From positions 1 through 63,428 of the forward strand of contig JAGRFZ010000043.1 of NCBI GenBank assembly GCA_020445785.1: DNA of 63,428 nucleotides. Direction: 5' to 3'. This document shows positions 10,105-17,848 of this stretch, piece after piece (position 1 is the stretch's first letter; every line of letters starts with the position of its first letter). The position numbers and the translations under genes are program-made. The notes under the pieces were generated by a model that was given only the letters and a program-made list of their open reading frames with translations, was not told the DNA's origin and made no database searches. This stretch comes from Rhodocyclaceae bacterium (GTDB lineage Bacteria > Pseudomonadota > Gammaproteobacteria > Burkholderiales > Rhodocyclaceae).

Positions 10105-10422
10105 ATGAACGTCACCGCGATGCACGAGGAAATCAGAGATCTCAATCTGGCCTACCTGATGCTCGCCCAGCAGTTGCTGCGGGAGGATCGCGAAGCCGCG
10201 ATGTTCCGGCTGGGCATCGGTAGCGACGTCGCCGAGTTGCTCGACGAATTGTCGCCGGCCCAATTGTTGAAGGTGGCCGGCGCCCAGATGCTGCTCTGCC
10301 GCTTCCGCTTCGATGACAGCAACATGCTCGGCGTCATGGCGGGCAAGGGGCGGCAAGGCGCCGCCGCCGGCATTCATGCCGCGATCATTGCGGCGAACAA
10401 GCCGGTCGAAGTTCTCGCCTGA
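10105..10422 (+). CDS. flhD: Flagellar master regulator FlhD
   Basis: This 105-residue, mainly helical protein closely fits FlhD (LNLAYLMLAQQLLREDREAA start, SPAQLLKVA middle). With FlhC it forms the FlhD4C2 activator that opens class 2 flagellar promoters, including that of fliA. The length matches the beta/gammaproteobacterial family (about 105-119). The ATG is preceded by GGACGGAGG at good spacing. flhC follows after 17 bp. Its position ahead of motAB and the che genes is the usual betaproteobacterial arrangement. The longer open frame upstream is GC-driven and not part of the gene. Confidence 0.97.
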   Translation: MNVTAMHEEIRDLNLAYLMLAQQLLREDREAAMFRLGIGSDVAELLDELSPAQLLKVAGAQMLLCRFRFDDSNMLGVMAGKGRQGAAAGIHAAIIAANKPVEVLA

Positions 10423-10439
10423 GGCAAGGCAGCCGAGCC

Positions 10440-10982
10440 ATGAGAAACAAGAGCGTCATCAAAGAGGCCGAAGACATCCAGCGTGCGATCGAGATGATCG
10501 AACTCGGGGCGCGCATGCAGATGCTGGAAGCCGAAACCAAGCTCAGCCGTGAGCGGCTCCTGAAGCTGTACAAGGAAGTGCGCGGCGTGTCTCCGCCCAA
10601 GGGCATGTTGCCGTTCTCGACCGACTGGTTCATGACCTGGCAACCGAACGTGCACTCGTCGCTGTTCATGTCGCTATACCGCTTCATGTGCGACACCACC
10701 GGCCTCGACGGCTTGGATGCGACGCTCAAGGCCTACCGCCTGTATCTCGAACACATCGCGGCAGAAGAAATGGAGGAGGTGCTCAGCCTGACCCGGGCCT
10801 GGACCCTGGTCCGCTTCTTCGACGCCGATCTGCTCCAACTCGCCACCTGCTCGGCATGCGGCGGTCGCTTCGTGGCACATGCCTACGACCCGGTTCACGA
10901 CTATGTCTGCGGTTTGTGCAACATGCCGTCACGGGCCGGCAAGGGCCGCAAGAGTTCGAACTCGTCCCAGACACCCCTCTGA
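10440..10982 (+). CDS. flhC: Flagellar master regulator FlhC
   Basis: The protein has 180 residues. The zinc-binding cysteines are C137, C140, C157 and C160, the same positions as in E. coli FlhC, in CSAC and CGLC pairs. FlhC supplies most of the DNA contact in the FlhD4C2 complex. The N-terminal helical region (EDIQRAIEMIELGARMQ) is typical. It is the second gene of a two-gene operon: flhD ends 17 bp upstream and a strong terminator starts 31 bp after the stop. The motor and chemotaxis genes that follow therefore need their own promoter. Confidence 0.97.
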   Translation: MRNKSVIKEAEDIQRAIEMIELGARMQMLEAETKLSRERLLKLYKEVRGVSPPKGMLPFSTDWFMTWQPNVHSSLFMSLYRFMCDTTGLDGLDATLKAYRLYLEHIAAEEMEEVLSLTRAWTLVRFFDADLLQLATCSACGGRFVAHAYDPVHDYVCGLCNMPSRAGKGRKSSNSSQTPL

Positions 10983-11012
10983 CCTCCTCCTTGCTACGCA
11001 AGGGGTTCCATG

Positions 11013-11041
11013 CCGCTGGCTGCCGTCAGCGGTTTTTTTTT
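11013..11041 (+). terminator. Rho-independent terminator after flhC
   Basis: The stem arms are 11013-11020 and 11025-11032 (CCGCTGGC/GTCAGCGG, with one G-T pair) with a 4-nt loop, followed by nine T residues. This is a strong terminator separating flhDC from motAB. Confidence 0.9.
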
Positions 11042-11166
11042 GTGCGCGCTTTCGATCGGCATGCGCCAGGGGCGTCGCCGGCGGGTGCGACTCGCTGCCG
11101 AGGATGCTGCCGCCATGGTCGGTACGAATGGTCGTCGCCGCCCCGCCTCGAGGGCGGTCGGGTGCC

Positions 11167-11193
11167 TCAAGTTTGTTGGCAGGCGTCCGATAG
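11167..11193 (+). promoter_or_regulatory. Candidate sigma-28 (FliA) promoter of motAB
   Basis: TCAAGTTT (11167-11174), an 11-bp spacer and TCCGATAG (11186-11193) match the flagellar sigma-28 consensus TAAAGTTT-N11-GCCGATAA at 13 of 16 positions with exact spacing. It lies after the flhC terminator and 66 bp before the motA ATG, where a class 3 promoter is expected. Confidence 0.65.
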
Positions 11194-11259
11194 CCGGACT
11201 GTGAATGAACTCGGCGCCAGCGCGCGGCCCAACGAATCCGCTCAAGGACCAAGCACCGT

Positions 11260-12111
11260 ATGTTTCTCATCATCGGCTACGTTGTGATCCTCGCTGCCTC
11301 CCTCGGGACGTACGCGATTCACGGCAGTCTCGCGGCCCTGTGGGTGCCTACCGAGTATGTCGCCATCATCGGATTGACGATTGGCGGCTTCATCGCCGGC
11401 AACGGCATCAAGGCGATCAAGGCGACGGTCGGTGCATTGCCCAGCATCTTCAAGGGTTCGCCTTACAACAAGGCCTTCTACGTGGACCTGTTGGCAATGC
11501 TCTACGAGATTCTGTCCAAGGTGCGCAAGGAGGGCTTGATGTCGATCGAAGGCGACGTCGAGAATCCGGAGGGCAGCCCGATCTTCAGCAAGTACCCGGC
11601 GTTCATGGCGGACCACCACGCGGTGGATTTCCTCACCGATTATCTCCGCATGATGGTCGGCGGCAACCTCAACGCCTTCGAGATCGAAAATCTGATGGAT
11701 GCGGAAATGGAAACCCATCATCAGGAAGCCCACGGTCCCGCCCATATCGTTTCCAAGGTGGCCGACTCGACGCCGGCGTTCGGTATCGTGGTCGCGGTGA
11801 TGGGCGTGGTGAACGTGATGGGGTCGGTCGGACAACCGCCGGCGGTTCTGGGCAAGATGATCGGCGGTGCGCTGGTCGGCACCTTTCTCGGCATTCTGAT
11901 CTCGTACGGCTTCATCGCACCGATCGCCGGTCAACTCGAGCAGCGGGTCGAGGAGGGCGGAAAGATCTATCAATGCATGAAGGTCGTGCTGTTGGCCAGC
12001 ATGAATGGCTACGCGCCGCAGGTTGCCATCGAATTCGGCCGCAAGGTCCTGTATTCGAGTGACCGCCCGAGCTTCAGCGAGCTCGAGGAAGAGGTCAAGA
12101 GCCGCAAGTGA
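11260..12111 (+). CDS. motA: Flagellar motor stator protein MotA
   Basis: The 283-residue inner-membrane protein has four transmembrane segments: two near the N-terminus (about 1-20 and 30-50) and two around 165-220. The large cytoplasmic loop between them carries charged residues that contact FliG. The ion-channel region reads TPAFGIVVAVMGVVNVMG with its conserved proline. MotA and MotB form the 5:2 stator that turns ion flow into rotation. The length fits the family (about 285). It is followed 40 bp later by motB and is probably driven by the sigma-28-type promoter at 11167. Confidence 0.97.
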   Translation: MFLIIGYVVILAASLGTYAIHGSLAALWVPTEYVAIIGLTIGGFIAGNGIKAIKATVGALPSIFKGSPYNKAFYVDLLAMLYEILSKVRKEGLMSIEGDVENPEGSPIFSKYPAFMADHHAVDFLTDYLRMMVGGNLNAFEIENLMDAEMETHHQEAHGPAHIVSKVADSTPAFGIVVAVMGVVNVMGSVGQPPAVLGKMIGGALVGTFLGILISYGFIAPIAGQLEQRVEEGGKIYQCMKVVLLASMNGYAPQVAIEFGRKVLYSSDRPSFSELEEEVKSRK

Positions 12112-12151
12112 GCGCCGGCCCGATGCTGCAGACATCCGACGGTGACCGAGA

Positions 12152-13207
12152 ATGAGCGACGACACCCAACAGCCGATCGTCGTCAAGCGCATCAAGAAGG
12201 GCGGCGGGGGCGCGCACGGAGGGGCGTGGAAGATCGCCTATGCCGACTTCGTGACCGCGATGATGGCCTTCTTTCTGTTGATGTGGCTGCTCGGTTCGAC
12301 CGCCCAGGGCGATCTCGAAGGAATTTCCGATTTCTTCAATTCGCCCCTGAAGGTTTCGATGGCGGGCGGTTCCGGCAGTGGCGACAGTACCAGCATCATC
12401 AAGGGTGGTGGTGACGACCTCAGCCGCTCGGTCGGGCAGGTGAAGCGCGGCGAGGTCGAGTCCCGTGCCGACGACGAACGACAATCCGGCATCGCGCAGA
12501 AGAGCGGCGAGCAATCACCGCTCGGTGAGGAGGAACGGCGCAAGCTCGAGCGCCAGGAGCGGGCCCGCCTGATCGACCTCAAGGGGCAGATCGAAGCGCT
12601 GGTGGAAGCCAGCCCGTCGCTGCGCGAGGTGCGCAATCAATTGCTGATGGAACTCACCACCGAGGGCTTGCGAATTCAGATCCTCGATGAAAAGAACCGG
12701 CCGATGTTCGATTCGGCGAGTTCGCTGCTGAAGCCCTACACCAAGGAGTTGCTGCAGGTCATCGGCCACAGCCTCAACGCGGTACCCAACCGCATCAGCC
12801 TCTCCGGCCATACCGATGCCACCCGCTACGTCGGTGGTGAAACCGGCTTCAGTAACTGGGAGCTATCGAGTGATCGCGCCAACGCCTCGCGGCGCGAGCT
12901 GGTGGCGGGTGGGCTCGACCCGGACAAGATCGTCCGTGTGGTGGGGCTCGCCGACACCCAGCCATTCCTCGAGGACGACCCGACCGCCGCCCAGAATCGC
13001 CGTATCGCGATCGTGGTGATGACGAGAAGCCTGGACGAGGCGGCAGGTGGACTCGAGGTCCGCAGCGGTGGCGAGCTCGACGCGGAGCAGGTCGGTCGAC
13101 GGGTCGAGGCAATCGGACAGCCACAGGAAGCACCGGCGCCGGAACCCCAACCGCGAGAACCCCGACGCAGTTTCCGAGAACGATTCGAGGCTCTTCGACG
13201 GCAGTGA
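12152..13207 (+). CDS. motB: Flagellar motor stator protein MotB
   Basis: The protein has 351 residues. A short cytoplasmic start rich in Lys/Gly leads into one membrane helix with the channel aspartate at D32 ([14 protein letters not shown]), the same position as in E. coli. After a linker with Gly/Ser and charged coiled parts, an OmpA/MotB peptidoglycan-binding domain covers about 200-300 (ISLSGHTDA and NRRIAIVV motifs). The tail is proline- and arginine-rich. The TVTAM-like FVTAMMAFF segment suggests proton rather than sodium coupling, by family comparison. It is the second gene of the motAB unit, and the next gene has its own promoter just past the stop. Confidence 0.97.
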   Translation: MSDDTQQPIVVKRIKKGGGGAHGGAWKIAYADFVTAMMAFFLLMWLLGSTAQGDLEGISDFFNSPLKVSMAGGSGSGDSTSIIKGGGDDLSRSVGQVKRGEVESRADDERQSGIAQKSGEQSPLGEEERRKLERQERARLIDLKGQIEALVEASPSLREVRNQLLMELTTEGLRIQILDEKNRPMFDSASSLLKPYTKELLQVIGHSLNAVPNRISLSGHTDATRYVGGETGFSNWELSSDRANASRRELVAGGLDPDKIVRVVGLADTQPFLEDDPTAAQNRRIAIVVMTRSLDEAAGGLEVRSGGELDAEQVGRRVEAIGQPQEAPAPEPQPREPRRSFRERFEALRRQ

Positions 13208-13210
13208 CCA

Positions 13211-13237
13211 TAAAGATGGTGCCTTTCAAGTCGATAA
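13211..13237 (+). promoter_or_regulatory. Strong candidate sigma-28 (FliA) promoter upstream of the small receptor and cheYA
   Basis: TAAA (13211-13214), a 15-bp spacer and GTCGATAA (13230-13237) match the FliA consensus TAAA-N15-GCCGATAA at 11 of 12 core positions. The promoter starts 3 bp after the motB stop and 35 bp upstream of the receptor ATG. It should drive the receptor-cheY-cheA unit up to the terminator at 17180. Confidence 0.8.
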
Positions 13238-13271
13238 CCCCTGCAACGAAACTTGTGGTGCCGGATACCCG

Positions 13272-14468
13272 ATGAGAACCCTGTTGCTGCGAACGCACGG
13301 AAAAGCCCTTGCCTGGACTCTGCTGGTGGTCCTGGGCACTGCCGCCGCGCCCGCATCGGCATGGACCGCCATCGCGTCCGGGCTGCTCGTCGCGGCCGGA
13401 TGGTACTGGCTGGCCGGTGGGCGGAGCGCCGCCACGCGCGAAGACGAGCGCCAATCGCCGGAACTCGCGTCGCATGGCGAAGCCGCAAATCGCATTCGGG
13501 CGCTCGGTGAGGAATTTGCCAGCGGCCTCGGCCAGCAGGCCGGAATCCTCCGCGAGGAACTCGGTCGGGTGCAGACCCTGCTTTCCGGCGCGATCGAAGA
13601 ACTGACCGACAGTTTTCACGGCATGAGCGAACACACGCAGGCCCAGCATCTGCTGGCGGGCACCGTGTCGGGCGCCGGCGTCGGCGCGGAGTCGGCAAGC
13701 CAGTTCGACACGTTCATCAGCAATACCTCGGAAGTCATGCAGCGCATCGTCGACAGCATCGTCGCCAACAGCAAGCTGGCGATGGAACTGGTCGAACTGA
13801 CGGACGACATCTCCCGCCGCACCGAAGGCGTCGAGGGCATCCTCAGCGAGATCGGGGCGATTGCGAAACAGACCAATCTGCTCGCACTCAATGCCGCCAT
13901 CGAGGCTGCGAGAGCCGGTGAAGCCGGTCGCGGCTTCGCCGTGGTCGCCGACGAAGTGCGGGATCTGTCCGGGCGTACGGCCCACTTCAGCGACGAGATC
14001 GCGCGCGTCATGCAGGGCATGCGGGACAGCGTCGGCAAGACGGAGAACGCGATTGCCCGCATGGCCTCCCAGGACATGAACTTCGCCCTCGAATCGAAGC
14101 GGGAACTGGAATCGGTGCTGAGTGCGGTCGAAGAGGTCAATCAGCAGCGCGAGCGCTCGCTCGAATCGATCAACGACCACGTCGGCAAGATCGAGTCCGA
14201 GGTCGGGCGGGCGATCACGGCGCTGCAGTTCCAGGACATGGTGTCGCAATTGGTCACCCACGTCAGCGGCCGGCTCACGCTGGTCGATGCGGCAGGCGGC
14301 GCACTCAACGATGCGTTGGCGGCCGCGACCGACCACCGGACGGACATGACCGCACTGGAATCGCAAATGCAGGCGCTCAAGGAGCAACTCGACTGGTCGC
14401 GGGACAAGAGCGACAAATCGCCGGTCAGCCAGAAAGAGATTTCGAGCGGCGACATCGAACTCTTCTGA
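13272..14468 (+). CDS. Small membrane-anchored methyl-accepting receptor without a periplasmic domain
   Basis: The protein has 398 residues. Two closely spaced hydrophobic segments (about 13-28 and 31-49) anchor it, leaving no room for a periplasmic sensor. The MCP hairpin tip is at about 195-240 ([25 protein letters not shown] in two parts). It has no C-terminal xWxxF docking pentapeptide. Near the C-terminus residues 319-326 read QFQDMVSQ, with D322 and Q326 in the same D-x3-Q spacing as the CheZ catalytic pair. It sits between motB and cheY-cheA and is led by a strong sigma-28-type promoter. It probably senses an intracellular or energy-related cue, or tunes CheY directly. The ligand is unknown. 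Confidence 0.85.
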   Translation: MRTLLLRTHGKALAWTLLVVLGTAAAPASAWTAIASGLLVAAGWYWLAGGRSAATREDERQSPELASHGEAANRIRALGEEFASGLGQQAGILREELGRVQTLLSGAIEELTDSFHGMSEHTQAQHLLAGTVSGAGVGAESASQFDTFISNTSEVMQRIVDSIVANSKLAMELVELTDDISRRTEGVEGILSEIGAIAKQTNLLALNAAIEAARAGEAGRGFAVVADEVRDLSGRTAHFSDEIARVMQGMRDSVGKTENAIARMASQDMNFALESKRELESVLSAVEEVNQQRERSLESINDHVGKIESEVGRAITALQFQDMVSQLVTHVSGRLTLVDAAGGALNDALAAATDHRTDMTALESQMQALKEQLDWSRDKSDKSPVSQKEISSGDIELF

Positions 14469-14495
14469 TCACGAATTACAACCAGGACATCAGTT

Positions 14496-14861
14496 ATGGC
14501 AAAGACAGTATTAACCGTGGATGATTCGCCTTCGATCCGACAGATGGTGTCGTTCACGCTGAAGAGCGCTGGCTACGAGGTGATCGAGGCTGCCGACGGA
14601 ATGGACGGCCTGGACAAGGCCAAGGCGAAGGCGGTCAATCTGGTGCTGACCGATCAGAACATGCCGCGCATGGACGGCATCTCGCTGATCAAGTCCCTGA
14701 GGGCGACTCCCCAGTACAAGAGTACGCCGATCCTGATGCTGACCACCGAGTCTTCCGATTCGATGAAGTCGCAGGGGCGGGCCGCCGGCGCGACCGGCTG
14801 GCTGGTGAAGCCCTTCGACCCGCAGAAACTTATCGAAGTCGTCAAGAAAGTCATCGGCTGA
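14496..14861 (+). CDS. cheY: Chemotaxis response regulator CheY (first copy)
   Basis: This 121-residue stand-alone receiver domain has acidic pocket D9/D10, phospho-acceptor D53 (LTDQNMP), the switch Thr at 83/84 (MLTTES) and K105 (KPF). Phosphorylated by CheA, it would bind FliM and change motor rotation. It lies directly upstream of the first cheA (34 bp) and downstream of the small receptor. It resembles the PilG/PilH-like or Tsr-cluster CheY of Betaproteobacteria. The second CheY (30970) is the one next to cheZ, so which copy is the main motor regulator cannot be told from sequence alone. Confidence 0.93.
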   Translation: MAKTVLTVDDSPSIRQMVSFTLKSAGYEVIEAADGMDGLDKAKAKAVNLVLTDQNMPRMDGISLIKSLRATPQYKSTPILMLTTESSDSMKSQGRAAGATGWLVKPFDPQKLIEVVKKVIG

Positions 14862-14895
14862 AGCAGTCGCGAACCGCAGCAAAGGGAGGCAGGCG

Positions 14896-17160
14896 ATGGC
14901 TATCGACATGAGCCAGTTCTACCAAGTGTTCTTCGAAGAGGCGGCGGAGCATCTGGCGTCGATCGAGAACCTCTTGGTGTCGATGGACGTGGACGCGCCC
15001 GACGCAGAGGATCTCAACGCACTGTTTCGTGCGGCGCACTCGATCAAAGGATCGAGCGGTACGTTCGGCTTCAGCGACATGACCGAAGTCACCCATGTCA
15101 TGGAAACGCTGCTCGACATGGTGCGAAAGCAAGAAAAGCCGCTGACGTCCGACATCATCGACGCCTGTCTCGAAGCCGGCGACGTATTGCGCAACCTGCT
15201 CGCGGCGCACATGGGTGAGGAACAGGCCGACGCGGAGGCGGCCGAAGCGGTGAGCCGGCGCCTGCAGGCGCTCTGCGAGCAGGATTCATCGGCCTCCGAT
15301 GCCGCCGCAGCGGATTCGAAGGCGGCGGCCGGCCCGGCTGCGAGCCGCTACGAGATCCGGTTTCGACCGGACGAAGCCAGTCGCCAACGTTCGGAAACCG
15401 TCGACAATCTGGTGGAGGAGTTGGCACGTCTTGGGCACGTGACACACTTCGACCGGGCATCTGCGGCCGATGACGGCCGGTGTCGGATCGTACTGGAAAG
15501 TTCGCAGCCCCGGGAAGCCTTCGAGGCGATCATCGATTTCGTTGCCGAGAGTGGGTCGGTCGATGTCCGCGCCATTGCCGGCGAAGTTGCCGATGACGCC
15601 TCCGGCGAGGAAGCTGCCGGCGCCGACGACGAGGCCTATGGCTTCTTCGGACCGGTGCCGGGGCAGGCGCCTGCCGAGGAAGAAGCCTATGGTCTCTTCG
15701 CCGAAGAGCCCCCGACGGCAGTCGTCGCCGCAGGCGAGGAGGAAGTGTCGGCGGATGGGAGCTTCGGCTTGTTCGCCGCACCTGCCGCCAAGGCGTCGCG
15801 TGCGGACGACGAGGCACCGGACGGCAGTTACGGCTTGTTCGCCCCGACCGAGCCCCGGGCGCAGGCGCCCGCCGCCGAGGTGGCACCGGCGCCCGGCGGC
15901 GTCGGCAAGTCCGTTCCGGCAGCCGGAGCGAAGGTCGCCGCTGCGGGCCAGAAAAAGGCGGCCGTCGCGCGCGGTGGCGGCGACAGTTCGATTCGCGTCA
16001 GCGTCGAAAAGGTCGATCAGATGATCAACCTGGTCGGTGAGCTGGTCATCACCCAGGCAATGCTCACCCAATCGGCCGAGGGTCTGGATCCGGTGGTGTA
16101 CGAGCGCCTGATGAACGGATTGGTGCAACTCGAACGCAATACGCGGGACCTCCAGGAGTCGGTGATGTCCATCCGCATGCTGCCGATTTCGGTCGTTTTT
16201 TCGCGCTTCCCGAGGGTGGTGCGGGACGTGTCGAAAAAGCTCGGCAAGCACGTGGAACTGAAAACCATCGGCGAAGGAACCGAACTCGACAAGGGGCTGG
16301 TGGAGAGAATCAGCGATCCGCTGACCCACCTCATCCGCAACAGCCTCGACCACGGCATCGAGTCGCCGGAACGGCGCCGTGCTGCAGGCAAGGCCGAGAC
16401 CGGGACGATCACGCTGAAGGCCTATCACCAGAGTGGCAACATCGTCATCGAGGTGGGCGACGACGGTGCGGGGCTGAACCGCGAAAAGATCCTCTCGAAA
16501 GCCCGCGAGCGAGGGCTCGAGACGAGCGAATCGATGTCGGACTCGGAAGTCTGGCAATTGATCTTCGAGCCCGGCTTTTCGACGGCCGATCAGGTCACGG
16601 ACGTTTCCGGCCGCGGGGTCGGCATGGACGTCGTCAAGCGAAACATCGCGTCGATGGGCGGACGCGTCGATATCGATTCGATGGGAGGCGTCGGCACCCG
16701 CATGACCGTCCGCCTGCCGCTGACGCTGGCGATCCTCGACGGCATGTCGGTCGGCGTCGGCGACGAAACCTACATCATTCCGCTGAACTACGTCGTCGAA
16801 TCGCTGCAGCCCGGGCCCAATATGATGCGCAGCGTCTCCGGCGTCGATTCGCTGATCCAGGTGCGGGGAGAGTACCTGCCGGTGATCAGTCTGCGCGAGT
16901 ACTTCGATGTCAGCGATGCATGCACCGACTGGCGCAAGGGAATCATGGTGATCCTGGAAGCCGACGGCACCAAGATCGCGCTGTTCGTGGACCAGTTGAT
17001 CGGCCAGCATCAGGTCGTGATCAAGAGCCTGGAAGCGAACTATCGCCGGGTGTCGGGCATCTCCGGCGCGACCATCATGGGCGATGGGCGGGTCGCACTG
17101 ATCCTCGATGCCGCCGCTCTCGTCGGCCAGTCACGCAAGGCGCTCGCCGCCGCCGCCTGA
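14896..17160 (+). CDS. cheA: Chemotaxis histidine kinase CheA (first copy) with repeated YGLF linker motifs
   Basis: The protein has 754 residues. The P1 domain has the phospho-accepting H48 in AAHSIKGSSGTFGF. A CheY-binding-like domain covers about 150-230. A long acidic Ala/Pro-rich linker (240-360) carries four copies of an aromatic motif: AYGFF (247-251), AYGLF (264-268), SFGLF (289-293) and SYGLF (311-315). The dimerisation, ATPase (N-box LTHLIRNSLDHG) and CheW-like domains follow. CheA autophosphorylates in response to receptors and passes phosphate to CheY and CheB. The Ala-rich end is followed by a strong terminator, so this unit is receptor-cheY-cheA. Confidence 0.96.
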   Translation: MAIDMSQFYQVFFEEAAEHLASIENLLVSMDVDAPDAEDLNALFRAAHSIKGSSGTFGFSDMTEVTHVMETLLDMVRKQEKPLTSDIIDACLEAGDVLRNLLAAHMGEEQADAEAAEAVSRRLQALCEQDSSASDAAAADSKAAAGPAASRYEIRFRPDEASRQRSETVDNLVEELARLGHVTHFDRASAADDGRCRIVLESSQPREAFEAIIDFVAESGSVDVRAIAGEVADDASGEEAAGADDEAYGFFGPVPGQAPAEEEAYGLFAEEPPTAVVAAGEEEVSADGSFGLFAAPAAKASRADDEAPDGSYGLFAPTEPRAQAPAAEVAPAPGGVGKSVPAAGAKVAAAGQKKAAVARGGGDSSIRVSVEKVDQMINLVGELVITQAMLTQSAEGLDPVVYERLMNGLVQLERNTRDLQESVMSIRMLPISVVFSRFPRVVRDVSKKLGKHVELKTIGEGTELDKGLVERISDPLTHLIRNSLDHGIESPERRRAAGKAETGTITLKAYHQSGNIVIEVGDDGAGLNREKILSKARERGLETSESMSDSEVWQLIFEPGFSTADQVTDVSGRGVGMDVVKRNIASMGGRVDIDSMGGVGTRMTVRLPLTLAILDGMSVGVGDETYIIPLNYVVESLQPGPNMMRSVSGVDSLIQVRGEYLPVISLREYFDVSDACTDWRKGIMVILEADGTKIALFVDQLIGQHQVVIKSLEANYRRVSGISGATIMGDGRVALILDAAALVGQSRKALAAAA

Positions 17161-17179
17161 GCCCTGCGCGGCCCGACGA

Positions 17180-17215
17180 CGCCGGCCACGGGAGCCATCC
17201 CGTGCCGGCGTTTTT
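17180..17215 (+). terminator. Rho-independent terminator after the first cheA
   Basis: The arms are 17180-17192 and 17199-17210 (CGCCGGCCACGGG / CCCGTGCCGGCG, one bulged base) with a 6-nt loop and five T residues. It separates cheA from cheW. Confidence 0.9.
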
Positions 17216-17326
17216 CCTACATGCGCGGATCGGTGCATCCGGCCGATAGTGACCGCAGATTCCGCTCTTCAGCTTTGGCACGCCAATCCGTAAACCGGTC
17301 AACGCAGATTCGACAGGGAGAGCGGC

Positions 17327-17827
17327 ATGCAACTTGGCAGCGAGGCGGTCGCGAACGACGACAGTCACCGTGAGCTCGAGCAGGAATTCCTCACCTTCAC
17401 GTTGGGGCCCGAGGAATACGCCATAGACATACTCAAGGTGCAGGAGATCCGTGGCTACGACACCGTGACGGCGATCGCCAATGCACCGAAGTTCATCAAG
17501 GGGGTGATCAACCTCCGAGGCACGATCGTTCCGATCGTCGACCTGCGCATCAAATTCGGCATTGGTGAAGTCGAGTACACGCCATTCACCGTCGTCATCA
17601 TTCTCAATCTGGCGGAGCGTGTCGTGGGTGTCGTCGTGGATAGCGTCTCCGATGTCATCGGCATGACGCCGGAGCAGATCCGGCCGGCACCGAATTTCTC
17701 GTCGCAGGTCGGCGCAGCGTTCATCCGCGGCCTCGGCACGGTCGATGAGCGGATGCTGATCGTGGTGGACATCGAGCGCCTGATGTTGGCGCCGGAGATG
17801 GCCTTGATCGACGAAGCCGCGGCTTGA
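17327..17827 (+). CDS. cheW: Chemotaxis coupling protein CheW
   Basis: The 166-residue protein is a single CheW domain ([25 protein letters not shown] start, [16 protein letters not shown] core), which bridges receptors and CheA. The start ATG has a GGGAGAG ribosome-binding site. It begins a new transcription unit after the cheA terminator. The 111 bp upstream contain a GCCGATAG resembling a sigma-28 -10 (17242-17249) but without a matching -35. It is followed 21 bp later by the CZB receptor gene. Confidence 0.96.
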   Translation: MQLGSEAVANDDSHRELEQEFLTFTLGPEEYAIDILKVQEIRGYDTVTAIANAPKFIKGVINLRGTIVPIVDLRIKFGIGEVEYTPFTVVIILNLAERVVGVVVDSVSDVIGMTPEQIRPAPNFSSQVGAAFIRGLGTVDERMLIVVDIERLMLAPEMALIDEAAA

Positions 17828-17848
17828 CCGGCGAGGGAACCGACCGTG

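Noticed and set aside
17242-17249. GCCGATAG, a sigma-28 -10-like sequence upstream of cheW
   Set aside because: The position 11 bp upstream (17223-17230) has no resemblance to the -35 box, so it is only a half-match.
17276-17292. TGGCACG upstream of cheW as a sigma-54 -24 element
   Set aside because: The -12 position lacks the GC of TTGC, so it does not fit.
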